A DNA stretch of 64,000 bases. Source: an uncultured Dokdonia sp. (GTDB lineage Bacteria; Bacteroidota; Bacteroidia; Flavobacteriales; Flavobacteriaceae). A program made the translations under genes and the position numbers. The notes beneath the pieces are model-generated. The model ran no database searches. It saw nothing but the letters and a program-made list of their open reading frames with translations, and was not told the origin of the DNA. Every line of letters begins with the position of its first letter. The first letter of the stretch is position 1. The DNA is taken from assembly GCF_947492535.1 (NCBI RefSeq), contig NZ_CANLNH010000002.1:186001-250000 (forward strand), given 5' to 3'. Below are positions 28,024-37,021 of the stretch, one piece after another.

Positions 28024-28884
28024 TTAATTATTTAGTGCTTCTGCTCCACCTACAATCTCTAAGATTTCGTTGGTAATAGCAGCTTGACGTGCTTTGTTAT
28101 ATTGTAACTTAAGTGCATCTCTAAGCTCTGTAGCATTATCTGTTGCTTTATGCATTGCTGTCATACGTGCTCCGTGCTCACTCGCTACAGAATCGCGTAT
28201 TCCTTTAAACAATTGCGTTTTTAAAGCTTTAGGAATTAATCCTTCTACGATTTCTCCTTTAGATGGTTCAAAAATATAGTCAGCATTAGAAGCTTCTGCA
28301 GATTCTACAGGTAGAATAGGCAAGAATTGCTCTGTTGTTACTATTTGTGTTGCAGCATTTTTAAACTTATTGTAGATGATTTCGATTTTATCAAATTCAC
28401 CTGTAGCAAAACGCTCCATTAAGTCTTCTGCAATCACAGCTACATTATCAAAAGTAAGATCGTCAAATATTTGATTATTATTTGTAATCACAGTATGTGA
28501 TTTTCCAATAATATCATTTGCTTTTTTACCTATAGTTACAAAACTAACTTCTTGATTAGCATATGTTGTTTCAGCTAATCGTTTTGCTTCTTTGATAATG
28601 TTAGAATTGAAAGCTCCTGCAAGACCACGATTAGATGAAATAGCAACTATAAGTACTTTATTCACCTCTCGATTATCTGCATAATTACTTCCAGAATCAC
28701 TGTCTAGTCCAGAACTTAAGTTCTGCAAAAGCTCAGTAAGCTTATCTGCATATGGGCGCATTGCTGTAATCGCATCTTGCGCTTTCTTCAATTTTGCAGC
28801 AGATACCATTTTCATGGCACTGGTAATCTGCATCGTTGAAGATACTGAACCAATTCTGTTTCTAATTTCCTTAAGATTTGCCAT
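28024..28884 (-). CDS. atpG: F1F0 ATP synthase gamma subunit
   Basis: 286 residues. N-terminal helix MANLKEIRNRIGSVSSTMQITSAMKMVSAAKLKKAQ and the C-terminal helix ATELRDALKLQYNKARQAAITNEILEIVGGAEAL form the rotating coiled coil inside the alpha3beta3 head; the central Rossmann-like part carries VAISSNRGLAGAFN. Last gene of the operon; a terminator follows. The beta and epsilon genes are absent, as usual in Bacteroidota where atpD-atpC form a separate unit. Confidence 0.97.
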   Translation of the reverse strand: MANLKEIRNRIGSVSSTMQITSAMKMVSAAKLKKAQDAITAMRPYADKLTELLQNLSSGLDSDSGSNYADNREVNKVLIVAISSNRGLAGAFNSNIIKEAKRLAETTYANQEVSFVTIGKKANDIIGKSHTVITNNNQIFDDLTFDNVAVIAEDLMERFATGEFDKIEIIYNKFKNAATQIVTTEQFLPILPVESAEASNADYIFEPSKGEIVEGLIPKALKTQLFKGIRDSVASEHGARMTAMHKATDNATELRDALKLQYNKARQAAITNEILEIVGGAEALNN

Positions 28885-28946
28885 TGGCGCTCTTGTTAAG
28901 GGTTATTGTTAATGATATTTTCGCTACTTCTACTGTATCTAAGACA

Positions 28947-28960
28947 GCTTTCGCGAAAGC
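28947..28960. repeat. Dispersed palindrome copy 8 (atpG-atpA spacer)
   Basis: gctttcgcgaaagc in the 83-bp spacer between atpA and atpG; in the mRNA it could form a short hairpin just after the atpA stop. Confidence 0.85.
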
Positions 28961-28967
28961 GTACTTC

Positions 28968-30545
28968 TTAATTATACTTAGCCGAAAGATCTTTAGCAAC
29001 AGCTACTAACGTATCTGTTACCTCGTCTGTAAGTTTTCCTGATTTTAATGTATCAAGAATACCTCTGTGCTTTGCATTTAAAAATTCTAAGTACTCTGCT
29101 TCAAATTCTTTTACTTTATTTACAGGAACATCACGTAATAAGTTCTTAGAACCTGCATAAATAATTGCGATCTGATCTTCTACCGTAAATGGTGTGTTTT
29201 CAGATTGCTTAAGAATCTCTACGTTACGTTTTCCTTTTTCAATTACATTTAATGTAGCTGCATCAAGGTCAGATCCAAACTTAGCAAATGCTTCTAATTC
29301 ACGGAAGGCTGCTTGATCCAGTTTTAATGTACCAGATACTTTCTTCATTGATTTAATCTGAGCATTACCTCCTACACGAGATACTGAAATACCTACGTTA
29401 ATTGCTGGACGTACACCTGAGTTAAATAAATCTCCATCTAAGAATATCTGACCATCTGTAATCGAAATTACGTTTGTTGGGATATATGCAGATACATCTC
29501 CTGCTTGTGTCTCAATAATTGGAAGTGCTGTAAGAGATCCTCCTCCTTTTACGATAGGTTTTAAACTATCAGGAAGGTCATTCATATCTGCTGCAATAGC
29601 ATCATCATTGATCACTTTTGCTGCACGCTCTAACAATCTTGAGTGCAAGAAGAATACATCTCCAGGGTATGCCTCACGTCCTGGTGGACGACGTAATAAA
29701 AGAGATACCTCACGGTATGCTACGGCTTGCTTAGATAAATCATCATAAATGATTAATGCAGGACGTCCTGTATCACGGAAATATTCTCCAATTGCTGCTC
29801 CAGCAAATGGTGCATATACCTGCATTGCTGCTGGATCTGATGCGTTTGCTGCAACAATAGTTGTGTAGGCAAGTGCGCCAGCATCTTCTAATACCTGAGC
29901 AATATTTGCTACAGTAGAAGCTTTCTGACCAATGGCTACATATATACAATATACTGGTTCACCAGCATCGTAAAATTCTTTTTGATTAAGGATGGTATCA
30001 ATACAAACAGTAGATTTACCAGTTTGACGGTCACCAATTACCAACTCACGCTGTCCTCTACCTACAGGAATCATCGCGTCAATAGACTTGATACCTGTTT
30101 GTAATGGTTCAGTTACCGGCTCACGAAAGATTACTCCTGGTGCTTTACGCTCCAATGGCATCTCATAGGTTTCACCTGAAATAGGTCCTTTACCGTCTAT
30201 AGGAAGTCCTAAGGTGTTTACTACACGTCCTACAATACCTTCTCCTACGTTAATAGAAGCGATACGTTGTGTACGCTTTACGGTATCTCCTTCTTTAATT
30301 CCTGTTGAAGCTCCTAGAAGTACAACTCCTACATTATCTTCTTCAAGGTTCAAAACGATTGCTTCAAGGCCGCTTTCAAACTCTACTAATTCTCCATATT
30401 GAGCATTAGAAAGTCCGTATACACGAGCAATACCATCACCCACGGTTAATACAGTTCCTACTTCATCAAGTGAAGCTGCTGCTTCAAAACCTGAAAGTTG
30501 TTGTTTCAAAATTGCTGAAACTTCTGCTGGTTTAACTTCTGCCAT
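28968..30545 (-). CDS. atpA: F1F0 ATP synthase alpha subunit
   Basis: 525 residues. P-loop GDRQTGKST at 171-179, the beta-barrel N-terminus and the conserved [29 protein letters not shown] region with SVSRVGG. It is the non-catalytic nucleotide-binding subunit of F1. Palindromic repeats lie in both flanking spacers and could separate its message stability or translation from those of atpH and atpG (inference). Confidence 0.98.
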   Translation of the reverse strand: MAEVKPAEVSAILKQQLSGFEAAASLDEVGTVLTVGDGIARVYGLSNAQYGELVEFESGLEAIVLNLEEDNVGVVLLGASTGIKEGDTVKRTQRIASINVGEGIVGRVVNTLGLPIDGKGPISGETYEMPLERKAPGVIFREPVTEPLQTGIKSIDAMIPVGRGQRELVIGDRQTGKSTVCIDTILNQKEFYDAGEPVYCIYVAIGQKASTVANIAQVLEDAGALAYTTIVAANASDPAAMQVYAPFAGAAIGEYFRDTGRPALIIYDDLSKQAVAYREVSLLLRRPPGREAYPGDVFFLHSRLLERAAKVINDDAIAADMNDLPDSLKPIVKGGGSLTALPIIETQAGDVSAYIPTNVISITDGQIFLDGDLFNSGVRPAINVGISVSRVGGNAQIKSMKKVSGTLKLDQAAFRELEAFAKFGSDLDAATLNVIEKGKRNVEILKQSENTPFTVEDQIAIIYAGSKNLLRDVPVNKVKEFEAEYLEFLNAKHRGILDTLKSGKLTDEVTDTLVAVAKDLSAKYN

Positions 30546-30561
30546 TTTATATTGGTTTTAA

Positions 30562-30595
30562 CGCTCCTGCCTACCGTCAGGCAGGTTCGCGAAAG
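30562..30595. repeat. Dispersed palindrome copy 9, split by a second palindromic repeat
   Basis: cgct (30562-30565) and ttcgcgaaag (30586-30595) join to cgctttcgcgaaag if the 20-bp insert cctgcctaccgtcaggcagg (30566-30585) is removed. The insert is itself an inverted repeat. Located in the atpA-atpH spacer. Confidence 0.8.
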
Positions 30596-30599
30596 TTTA

Positions 30600-31142
30600 T
30601 TATAAACTATTACTAAATTCTCTTTTTAATTTGCCTAACTGGCTAGCGATACTTGCATTGTATTGCGTATCACCTACACGTAATATAAACCCACCGATGA
30701 TGCTCTCATCAATGATGTTTTCTAATTTTACGTTTGTACTTCCTGTTAACTCTGTAACTTTTGCTAACACCTTTGCTTCTATTTCTGAAGTTAAAGGAAC
30801 GGCTGTTGTTACTAATGCCAATTGTACTCCTTGGCTTTCATTATAAAGGGATACAAAACTAGTAGCTACATTTCCAAGTATATCAACACGTTTGTTGTCT
30901 ACTATAATATCTATAAGTCCTATCGTCTCTTTTGAAGCTGTTTTAAAAACTTCTTTTAATACAGCTCTTTTATCTTCTGCTTTTATGACTGGGCTCTGTA
31001 ACGCAAGGCGAAGGTCTTTGCTTTCACCTAAAGTTGCTACAATAGATTTCATGTCATTCAATACAGCATCTGTAGACCCCGTATCTTTAGAAAGATTCAA
31101 GACTGCTTTTGCATATCGTATTGCTGCTCTTGTACTACCCAT
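30600..31142 (-). CDS. atpH: F1F0 ATP synthase delta subunit
   Basis: 180 residues. N-terminal helical domain (STRAAIRYAKAVLNLSKDTG) binds the top of alpha; the C-terminal beta/alpha domain (GSTNVKLENIIDESIIGGFILRVGDTQYNASI) contacts the b-subunit stalk. It links F1 to the peripheral stalk. 6 bp after atpF; 54 bp before atpA, with a composite repeat in that spacer. Confidence 0.96.
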   Translation of the reverse strand: MGSTRAAIRYAKAVLNLSKDTGSTDAVLNDMKSIVATLGESKDLRLALQSPVIKAEDKRAVLKEVFKTASKETIGLIDIIVDNKRVDILGNVATSFVSLYNESQGVQLALVTTAVPLTSEIEAKVLAKVTELTGSTNVKLENIIDESIIGGFILRVGDTQYNASIASQLGKLKREFSNSL

Positions 31143-31148
31143 ATTGGT

Positions 31149-31649
31149 TTAGTTTAAAGTGGCTTGACCTAGCATCTCTTCTACAAGACCTAGTTGCTTA
31201 TCTTTATTTGAAAGTTCGCTCTTCACAACTTTCTCTGCAATATCTACAGAAAGTGATGCTACTTGACTCTTAAGATCTGCAATTGCAGATTTACGCTCTG
31301 CTTCAATAGCTGCTTGCGCTTGAGCAATCATTTTGTCTGCTTCTGCTTTTGCTTCTCCTTTTGCATCTTCGATCATTTTTGCTTTGATCTCACGTGCTTC
31401 TTTAAGTAAGGTTTCGCGTTCTGCACGAGCCTGTTTGATTAGCTTTTCGTTATCTGCCTGAAGGTTTTGCATTTCCTTCTTTGCAGCTTCTGCAGAATCT
31501 AATGCTCCTTGAATACTTTCTTCACGGTCATTTAATGCTGTAAGGATAGGTTTCCAAGCAAACTTTACCATTAAGAAAATAAGTACAAGAAACAAGATTG
31601 TTTGCTTTACAAATAAATCCAGTGAAAAATTTTCTAATAACTGCTCCAT
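31149..31649 (-). CDS. atpF: F1F0 ATP synthase b subunit
   Basis: 166 residues. One N-terminal membrane helix (about 10-29, TILFLVLIFLMVKFAWKPI) followed by a long charged coiled coil (residues 35-150) of the peripheral stalk. The stretch NDREESIQGALDSAEAAKKE is typical of bacterial b. Separated from atpE by an 85-bp spacer with a strong hairpin. Confidence 0.96.
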   Translation of the reverse strand: MEQLLENFSLDLFVKQTILFLVLIFLMVKFAWKPILTALNDREESIQGALDSAEAAKKEMQNLQADNEKLIKQARAERETLLKEAREIKAKMIEDAKGEAKAEADKMIAQAQAAIEAERKSAIADLKSQVASLSVDIAEKVVKSELSNKDKQLGLVEEMLGQATLN

Positions 31650-31685
31650 AATATTTTCAAATACTTTTTAACTGTGTTTTAATAA

Positions 31686-31720
31686 CCATTATCCTGCAAC
31701 CAACCGTTACAGGATAATGG
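31686..31720 (-). promoter_or_regulatory. Hairpin in the atpE-atpF spacer
   Basis: 11-bp perfect stem ccattatcctg / caggataatgg with a 13-nt loop, directly after the atpE stop in the message and not followed by a strong T run. Probably a stability or partial-termination element that keeps atpE mRNA in excess over downstream genes, since many c subunits are needed per enzyme (inference). Confidence 0.55.
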
Positions 31721-31734
31721 AATTCTTTTAAGGA

Positions 31735-31968
31735 TTATTTTCCTAAGAAAATTGCTGCGAACGCAAGCCCTTCCAAAAGTGCTGCAATAATAATCATCGC
31801 AGTTTGAATTTTGTTTGTAGCTTCTGGCTGACGTGCAATACCTTCCATAGCACCTCTACCGATTTGTCCTAATCCAATACCAGCTCCAATTACAATAAGA
31901 CCAGCTCCTACTAAGTTAGGAACTAATGATGTTGCTTCTTCAGCTGCTTGTAAAATCTCTAAAGACAT
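31735..31968 (-). CDS. atpE: F1F0 ATP synthase c subunit
   Basis: 77 residues, two helices joined by the polar loop (GIARQPEAT). The ion-binding carboxylate is E66 in AALLEGLAF. The residue after it is Gly, not the Ser/Thr usual in sodium-binding rings, although a Gln is present at 35 in the first helix; I therefore infer proton coupling. The c ring rotates with the gamma subunit. Confidence 0.97.
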   Translation of the reverse strand: MSLEILQAAEEATSLVPNLVGAGLIVIGAGIGLGQIGRGAMEGIARQPEATNKIQTAMIIIAALLEGLAFAAIFLGK

Positions 31969-32006
31969 AATTTAAATATATATAGTTAAAAAATAAATTC
32001 AATTGT

Positions 32007-33125
32007 TTAGTGATGCTCAGGCTCTTCTACTGCCATTCCAATAAATAAAGCTGAAAGCATCGTAAATATATAGGCTTGTAAGAATGCTACTAGCACTTCT
32101 ATAAGCGTAATAAATAATGATAATACAAATGATAATAATGTTGACCCTACCGCTCCCATTTGCTCTTGCATTGTAATACCAATAGCAATCAAACTCATTA
32201 CTACAATGTGGCCTGCTGTAATATTAGCAAATAAACGTACCGCTAATGAAAATGGCTTAATAATTAATGTTCCTGCTAATTCTATAACTGCTAATACAGG
32301 TCTTAATATATAAGGAACTCCAGGCATCCATAATTGGTGACTCCAGAAATGTCCATTACTACTTGCCATATATACAACAAATGTTAGTATTGCCAAAGCA
32401 GCGGTAACAGCAAGTTGTCCCGTAATATTGAACCCAAAAGGCATTAATCCTAATAAATTTGAAAGCCATATAAAAAAGAATACGGTCATTAAGTATCCTG
32501 TAAACTTTCTGTATTTAGGACCAATGTTTGGTTTTGCTATTTCATCTCTTACATAAAGTACAAGTGGTTCTAATACTCTTCCAAAACCTGTAGGGATCGC
32601 TTTCTTTTTATATTGTTTTGCTAATTTGCTAAACCATAGCAACATAAGAAATCCTAATAATAAGATTCCGAATATACTTTTAGTGATCGATAAATCTATA
32701 GGCATGCTTGCATTTGTTGGATGATGCGCTTCATCAAAAGCAACTTCAGTAGCACCTGCGTTTAGCTCATAAATCTTTCCGTGTAGTCTTACAAAATTAC
32801 TTCCTCCTTTTTCTACAATTTCTTTTCCGTCATCATCGTGGTGAAATGCAGAAGACATAAAAGCTGTTAGTCCATTTTCTCCCCAAAGAATAACAGGAAG
32901 TGGAAAACCTACATGATGTTCTTCTCCACCAGAAAAATATGAAAATAAATGAAAATCGTGAGAATCTTTAACGTGGTGCTGGATATATTCATTGATTTCC
33001 TCTTTGGTATTGATAGGATCTCCCTGACTATTTTGACCGTCTTTTTTATCTCCTTTCGCGAAAGCGGTAAGTGAGAAAAGTAAAATAAGACTTAAAGACG
33101 TAAGTGTTTTTGTTATTACCTTCAT
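32007..33125 (-). CDS. atpB: F1F0 ATP synthase a subunit with N-terminal extension
   Basis: 372 residues, longer than most a subunits because of a periplasmic N-terminal part with signal peptide, usual in Bacteroidota. The channel part (about 140-372) has the essential arginine in PFSLAVRLFANITAGH and the C-terminal EVLVAFLQAYIFTMLSALFIG. Residues 20-25 (TAFAKG), at the signal peptidase site (AFA followed by KGDKK), are encoded by a dispersed palindrome (33053-33066), so a repeat forms part of the export signal. Confidence 0.96.
   Translation of the reverse strand: MKVITKTLTSLSLILLFSLTAFAKGDKKDGQNSQGDPINTKEEINEYIQHHVKDSHDFHLFSYFSGGEEHHVGFPLPVILWGENGLTAFMSSAFHHDDDGKEIVEKGGSNFVRLHGKIYELNAGATEVAFDEAHHPTNASMPIDLSITKSIFGILLLGFLMLLWFSKLAKQYKKKAIPTGFGRVLEPLVLYVRDEIAKPNIGPKYRKFTGYLMTVFFFIWLSNLLGLMPFGFNITGQLAVTAALAILTFVVYMASSNGHFWSHQLWMPGVPYILRPVLAVIELAGTLIIKPFSLAVRLFANITAGHIVVMSLIAIGITMQEQMGAVGSTLLSFVLSLFITLIEVLVAFLQAYIFTMLSALFIGMAVEEPEHH
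33053..33066. repeat. Dispersed palindrome copy 10 (atpB signal peptide)
   Basis: ctttcgcgaaagcg, read as AFAK at the likely signal peptidase cleavage site of AtpB. Confidence 0.85.
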
Positions 33126-33174
33126 TCTTTTTTAATTCCTTTATGATCCGAATAATGAGGTCTAAAATTCGGCG

Positions 33175-33182
33175 CAAAGATA
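33175..33182 (-). promoter_or_regulatory. Probable -7 box upstream of atpB
   Basis: Minus strand TATCTTTG, 50 bp before the atpB ATG, in an 83-bp spacer; suggests an internal promoter for the F0F1 genes. Confidence 0.4.
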
Positions 33183-33208
33183 GGTATTATTTTTAGACTT
33201 AAAACACC

Positions 33209-33616
33209 TTATCTATCATTTTTTAAAGGAGCTATTTTATTTAGTAATTTACTAATAAAAAACACTTCTAAAATTAAGAATAAACCTATGGGAATCAGAA
33301 GATTAGCTGCTTCTGTATTTGTGAAAGAATCTGTTTTAAAAATAGGAGTGTAAAAAGCAATACAGAAAAGCATTATTTTTAAAGCAACGCTTACTAAATA
33401 CAAAAAACCTAATTGGTCTTTAAATTTTTTACTATTTAAAAGCGCTAAAAAAATAGCACATAACAGTAATGAAAATACTCCATGGTATAGATATACATCT
33501 TGTAAAGAGAAAGGAGCTTGGTTTGCTAGACTAGTAAAGACAGTCGTATGTATATAATACCCTGCAAATGAAAATAACACAAAGATGATGCTATAGAGAC
33601 TTAATTGTTTGATCAT
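33209..33616 (-). CDS. Small membrane protein of the atp operon
   Basis: 135 residues, four membrane helices (about 5-25, 43-62, 70-92, 104-124) with a basic end. In flavobacteria a membrane protein of this size sits between AtpZ and AtpB (I believe the DUF6168 group). The position suggests an assembly factor like AtpI, but this is not shown by sequence. It overlaps the atpZ stop by 4 bp. Confidence 0.75.
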   Translation of the reverse strand: MIKQLSLYSIIFVLFSFAGYYIHTTVFTSLANQAPFSLQDVYLYHGVFSLLLCAIFLALLNSKKFKDQLGFLYLVSVALKIMLFCIAFYTPIFKTDSFTNTEAANLLIPIGLFLILEVFFISKLLNKIAPLKNDR

Positions 33617-33831
33617 TCTTTATTGAGTCTATTTACACGGTAAATAATAAGGAACATAGATGCGAAAATTGTAATAAGCGTAAGTGTAGTTTCTAAAAAG
33701 GAAGTTTCAAATTTTCCATCAAGCCAGATTCCTAATCTATTCCCTAAGAATATCGTAAGTCCCATCTGCAAACCAATGCCAGAAAAAACGGCCCAGTTAT
33801 TAAGCGCTTTTTTCTCCTTGTTTTTTCCCAT
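33613..33831 (-). CDS. AtpZ/AtpI family protein
   Basis: 72 residues from the methionine of MGKNKEKKALNNW; an upstream ATG at 33840 adds MQK. Two membrane helices around GIGLQMGLTIFLGNRLGIWLDGKF, the AtpZ signature, with a glycine-rich first helix. AtpI/AtpZ proteins aid c-ring assembly or Mg/Ca transport. Its start lies inside the bactofilin gene, overlapping it by 32 bp (41 from the first ATG) in another frame, which is more than usual for coupled genes. Confidence 0.85.
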   Translation of the reverse strand: MGKNKEKKALNNWAVFSGIGLQMGLTIFLGNRLGIWLDGKFETSFLETTLTLITIFASMFLIIYRVNRLNKE

Positions 33832-34207
33832 CTTTTGCAATGGATTTTAAATTGCCTTTCATATCACAAGAGGCATTAAAAGTGGCACCTGGTTCTACGG
33901 CAAGTTTTCCAACAGTAACCTCTCCTTCAATGCGCGCTGTAGATTTTATGGATAGAAGATTGTTTACTTGCATTGTTCCTTCTACCAATCCTTCTATATC
34001 TGCATCTTTACAAATTAAAGATCCATTTACTACACCAGTCTTCCCTATCACTACTTTATTAGGGGTATTTATGTTTCCTTCTATTTCCCCATCTATCCTA
34101 AAACCGCCTTGAGATGTAATGTCGCCAACAATTTTTGTTCCTTGGCTTATTCTATTTTGCTGACTGCTGTGGTCTAGATTTTTTCCTTTTTTATTATCTG
34201 AAAACAT
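33800..34207 (-). CDS. Bactofilin
   Basis: 135 residues. The central bactofilin domain is a right-handed beta-helix with regular ~17-residue steps (GDITSQGGFRIDGEIEGNI, KVVIGKTGVVNGSLIC, IEGLVEGTMQV) between unstructured charged ends. Bactofilins polymerise without nucleotide into filaments that place cell-wall enzymes. It lies between porW and atpZ on one strand. Confidence 0.9.
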   Translation of the reverse strand: MFSDNKKGKNLDHSSQQNRISQGTKIVGDITSQGGFRIDGEIEGNINTPNKVVIGKTGVVNGSLICKDADIEGLVEGTMQVNNLLSIKSTARIEGEVTVGKLAVEPGATFNASCDMKGNLKSIAKDGKKQGEKSA

Positions 34208-34229
34208 AGTGAGGGGGTGTTATAGAGGG

Positions 34230-36815
34230 TTATTTAGTGCTTTGCTGTATATAGTCTTCGAGGTTTTTATGAAGTTGGATAATTTTATAATTTCCTGATG
34301 ATATAATTGTATTTTCTTTTGTGATTTTTTCTTTAATCTCTTTATTTATAGCGAGCAATTCTACCAATCCTTCTGCTTGGGATTTACTATTTAAATAATG
34401 TACAACAACAAAAGATTTTTTGTCATTATAGACATCCAGAGAGGTTACATAGTTTGTATATCCTATGGTTTCAAAGGCTTCATTTAATTGTTCCTTTATT
34501 TTGTTAGCTCCTGCTATATCTGAGTTATTAAATGCATATACAATTTTCCAATTTGTAGCGGTCGCTTCATCTTCGAAGCTTTTAAATTTCATGCTAGGAA
34601 TAGCATTGGTAAGCAATTGTTGTGCTTTTTTACCTTCGTCAGATCTAGGATACGTAAGTGCTACATATTTTAAAGCTTCATTATATGATTTATATCCTTT
34701 ATATCTTCCTAAAGCCATTGCTTTAAGCAATTCAAACTTTGGCAAGTAAGGATCTCCATAAAATTGCTCTATCCGTTCATCAAGGCTTGTTAATAGGGGT
34801 CCAAAACGCTGGTTTTGGAATTCTCTAAAGAGTCCGTTATAAATAGCTTCTGGAGATGATGCATCTTGCTCTAATGTTTTATCTGGATTATTGATAATAG
34901 ATGCGTATCGAGAATCTGGATAGTTTGACGTAATATCTTGCTTATAGCTATTTTGCTTTCCAGTGTCTTCCATCTGTCCATAGATTTGGTACAGATTGTA
35001 TTTGGCCGGTAAAATTAATTGTTCTTCAGGTCCAAAGTCAAGCAATTTTTCTAATCGATTTGAAGCTAATGGGTATTCTTTAAATTTCTCTTTATAAATA
35101 AGTCCTAATTGGAAGTATGCAAAATCACGTTCTTTTTTTAGACTGTCTAATTCTTTCTTCTCTTTTGGGATTTTTGCTAAGTAATCATCTACCGTGAGTG
35201 CGGTATCTTCTTCTCCACTATCTCCTCTAAATGGTAATGCACTTGGATTAAGCGGGATATCTTGTCTTGTAGAGATACGCCATCCATCGGCAGAGGCTCT
35301 TTTACCCCAGCGTTTTCTAAAAGCCTGTCTTCCATATGCTACGGCTGTTGTATTGTAAAAATAAAACTCTCCTATTTGATTTCCAGAAGTATTAAAACCT
35401 CTTCCTGATTTGCCGCCATTTTTACTATTTGCATTCGTTTTTTTAAAGAATTCATTATCTCTAATATCTTCCACACGGCTTAGTGAGTCTTGGAGCTCTT
35501 TTTCTTTAATTTTTGCAATATATTCTTCAAAGAATGTACGTTGCTCTTCTTCAGATAAAGTTGTTAATCGAAGAATACTATCATTACGTTGAGAAAGCTC
35601 TTCATATTTAATAACGTCTGTTAAGTTTTCTCTCTTTTTTCTAATGATTCTAAACTCTCTGGTTTTATCATTAAGCTCTCCCATCGTACTATCATAATAA
35701 GACCCTGCTGTTTGGTATTGTGCAATTTCAAAGTTATGCTCGGCAATAGCAAGGTAGTCTCTAGAATTCAGATACTTATCTTGAGAATCTTCTCGCAAGG
35801 ATTTATTATAGTTTGCAAGTGCAGAATCTATTTGATTTGTTTTTTGGTAGTACTCTGCTTTAGCATAGTAAATTTTATCTAGGAAAGGTCTATTCTCTCT
35901 ATTCTTTTCTAATTTTTCTAGTAATTCTAAAAGTACTAATTGATCTCCATTTTCATAATCAAAATTGCGAGCCTGCTCGATATGTGCATTGATCAAGTAC
36001 TTACGAGGAATTTTTCTATTCAAATCGATCACTTCCTGGAAAGCTAAATTTGCACTGTCTTTATCACCTAAGTTGTTATATAATTGTCCTTTTATATAAT
36101 TATAACGTCCTCGCTCTTCATTCCTTTTGGTAAGCTTCGTAGCTTCCTTCATGTAAATGAGCGCTGTGTCTTTATGCTTTAAATTAAGATATGCTTGCGC
36201 AAGTATTGCATAAGCATCTGCTTTATCCTGATCTTTAAGCTTGTCTTCTATTTTAAAAATTTTCAATAAATTTTCAATAGCAATTTCATTATTGTCAAGA
36301 CGGATATTTGCTTTTTGTTTCCAGATTTTAGCTTGTGCTATATTATTACTTTTAGGATAATACGCTAATACATAATTAAATGCTTCTAAGGCAGGAACAA
36401 AACGCTGATCATAATAACGTGCCTTTCCTAATATCATAAAAGCCTCATCTATTTGAGGATTATATTCTTCTCCATCTATTTTCATGGAGTGTTTTTGTAT
36501 GGCTTTAATTGCCTTTTCTTCTGCTTTTGTAAAATTTGGATCTCCATCTTCTTCCTCTAAACGAATAGAGATCTCATCTTTAAAAGCAATACGTTCTATG
36601 GGAAGGATATCCCAATAGTTATCATTAAACGTAGAGATTAAAGACTCGCGTCCTGCATCTAAAGCAACCTCACCATTGTATAATGTATTATACTCTGTAG
36701 TGACCGCATGAAAATTACGGCTCACAAAAGAATTTTTTTTACGAGAGCAGCTTGTTAAGAACAAAACTGCAAAGAAGACGCAACAAGTATATTTTATAAG
36801 TAGTTTCAAACTCAC
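34230..36815 (-). CDS. porW: T9SS lipoprotein PorW/SprE
   Basis: 861 residues. Lipobox LTSC (C23) after a hydrophobic signal. It carries many TPR-like repeats between residues 120 and 460 (FMILGKARYYDQRFVPALEAFNYVLAYYP, AYAILAQAYLNLKHKDTALIYMKEA) and a second helical block at 560-770. The N-terminal motif KNSFVSRNFHAVTTEYNTLYNGEVAL is typical of SprE/PorW, required for type IX secretion and gliding in flavobacteria. It fits the presence of T9SS cargo genes in this window. The first gene of the run bactofilin-atpZ-atp. Confidence 0.85.
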   Translation of the reverse strand: MSLKLLIKYTCCVFFAVLFLTSCSRKKNSFVSRNFHAVTTEYNTLYNGEVALDAGRESLISTFNDNYWDILPIERIAFKDEISIRLEEEDGDPNFTKAEEKAIKAIQKHSMKIDGEEYNPQIDEAFMILGKARYYDQRFVPALEAFNYVLAYYPKSNNIAQAKIWKQKANIRLDNNEIAIENLLKIFKIEDKLKDQDKADAYAILAQAYLNLKHKDTALIYMKEATKLTKRNEERGRYNYIKGQLYNNLGDKDSANLAFQEVIDLNRKIPRKYLINAHIEQARNFDYENGDQLVLLELLEKLEKNRENRPFLDKIYYAKAEYYQKTNQIDSALANYNKSLREDSQDKYLNSRDYLAIAEHNFEIAQYQTAGSYYDSTMGELNDKTREFRIIRKKRENLTDVIKYEELSQRNDSILRLTTLSEEEQRTFFEEYIAKIKEKELQDSLSRVEDIRDNEFFKKTNANSKNGGKSGRGFNTSGNQIGEFYFYNTTAVAYGRQAFRKRWGKRASADGWRISTRQDIPLNPSALPFRGDSGEEDTALTVDDYLAKIPKEKKELDSLKKERDFAYFQLGLIYKEKFKEYPLASNRLEKLLDFGPEEQLILPAKYNLYQIYGQMEDTGKQNSYKQDITSNYPDSRYASIINNPDKTLEQDASSPEAIYNGLFREFQNQRFGPLLTSLDERIEQFYGDPYLPKFELLKAMALGRYKGYKSYNEALKYVALTYPRSDEGKKAQQLLTNAIPSMKFKSFEDEATATNWKIVYAFNNSDIAGANKIKEQLNEAFETIGYTNYVTSLDVYNDKKSFVVVHYLNSKSQAEGLVELLAINKEIKEKITKENTIISSGNYKIIQLHKNLEDYIQQSTK

Positions 36816-36947
36816 ATTGTTTTTTGATAAAAACAGAAAATGTCCATTTTTAGTATGGAAGCCTGTAAAAATACACTTCTTTTTGAAAAAACCGAGAGTT
36901 ACATCTTTAAAATTGGTGTATTATAGACGATAGTTCCTATAAAAATC

Positions 36948-36999
36948 AAGAAACGCTATCTTTTTGAGTATATATCTGCTCAAAAAGATAGCGTTTCTT
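36948..36999 (-). terminator. Terminator of the ABC/DUF5687 pair
   Basis: 21-bp perfect stem (36948-36968 / 36979-36999) with a 10-nt loop. The T tract is stronger on the plus strand (ctttttatt) than on the minus strand, but only minus-strand genes are in position to use it. Confidence 0.8.
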
Positions 37000-37021
37000 T
37001 TTATTAGGAACATTGTATTTA

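Noticed and set aside
36816-37021. Small gene in the spacer before porW
   Set aside because: No frame with protein-like composition; only the ABC terminator is supported.
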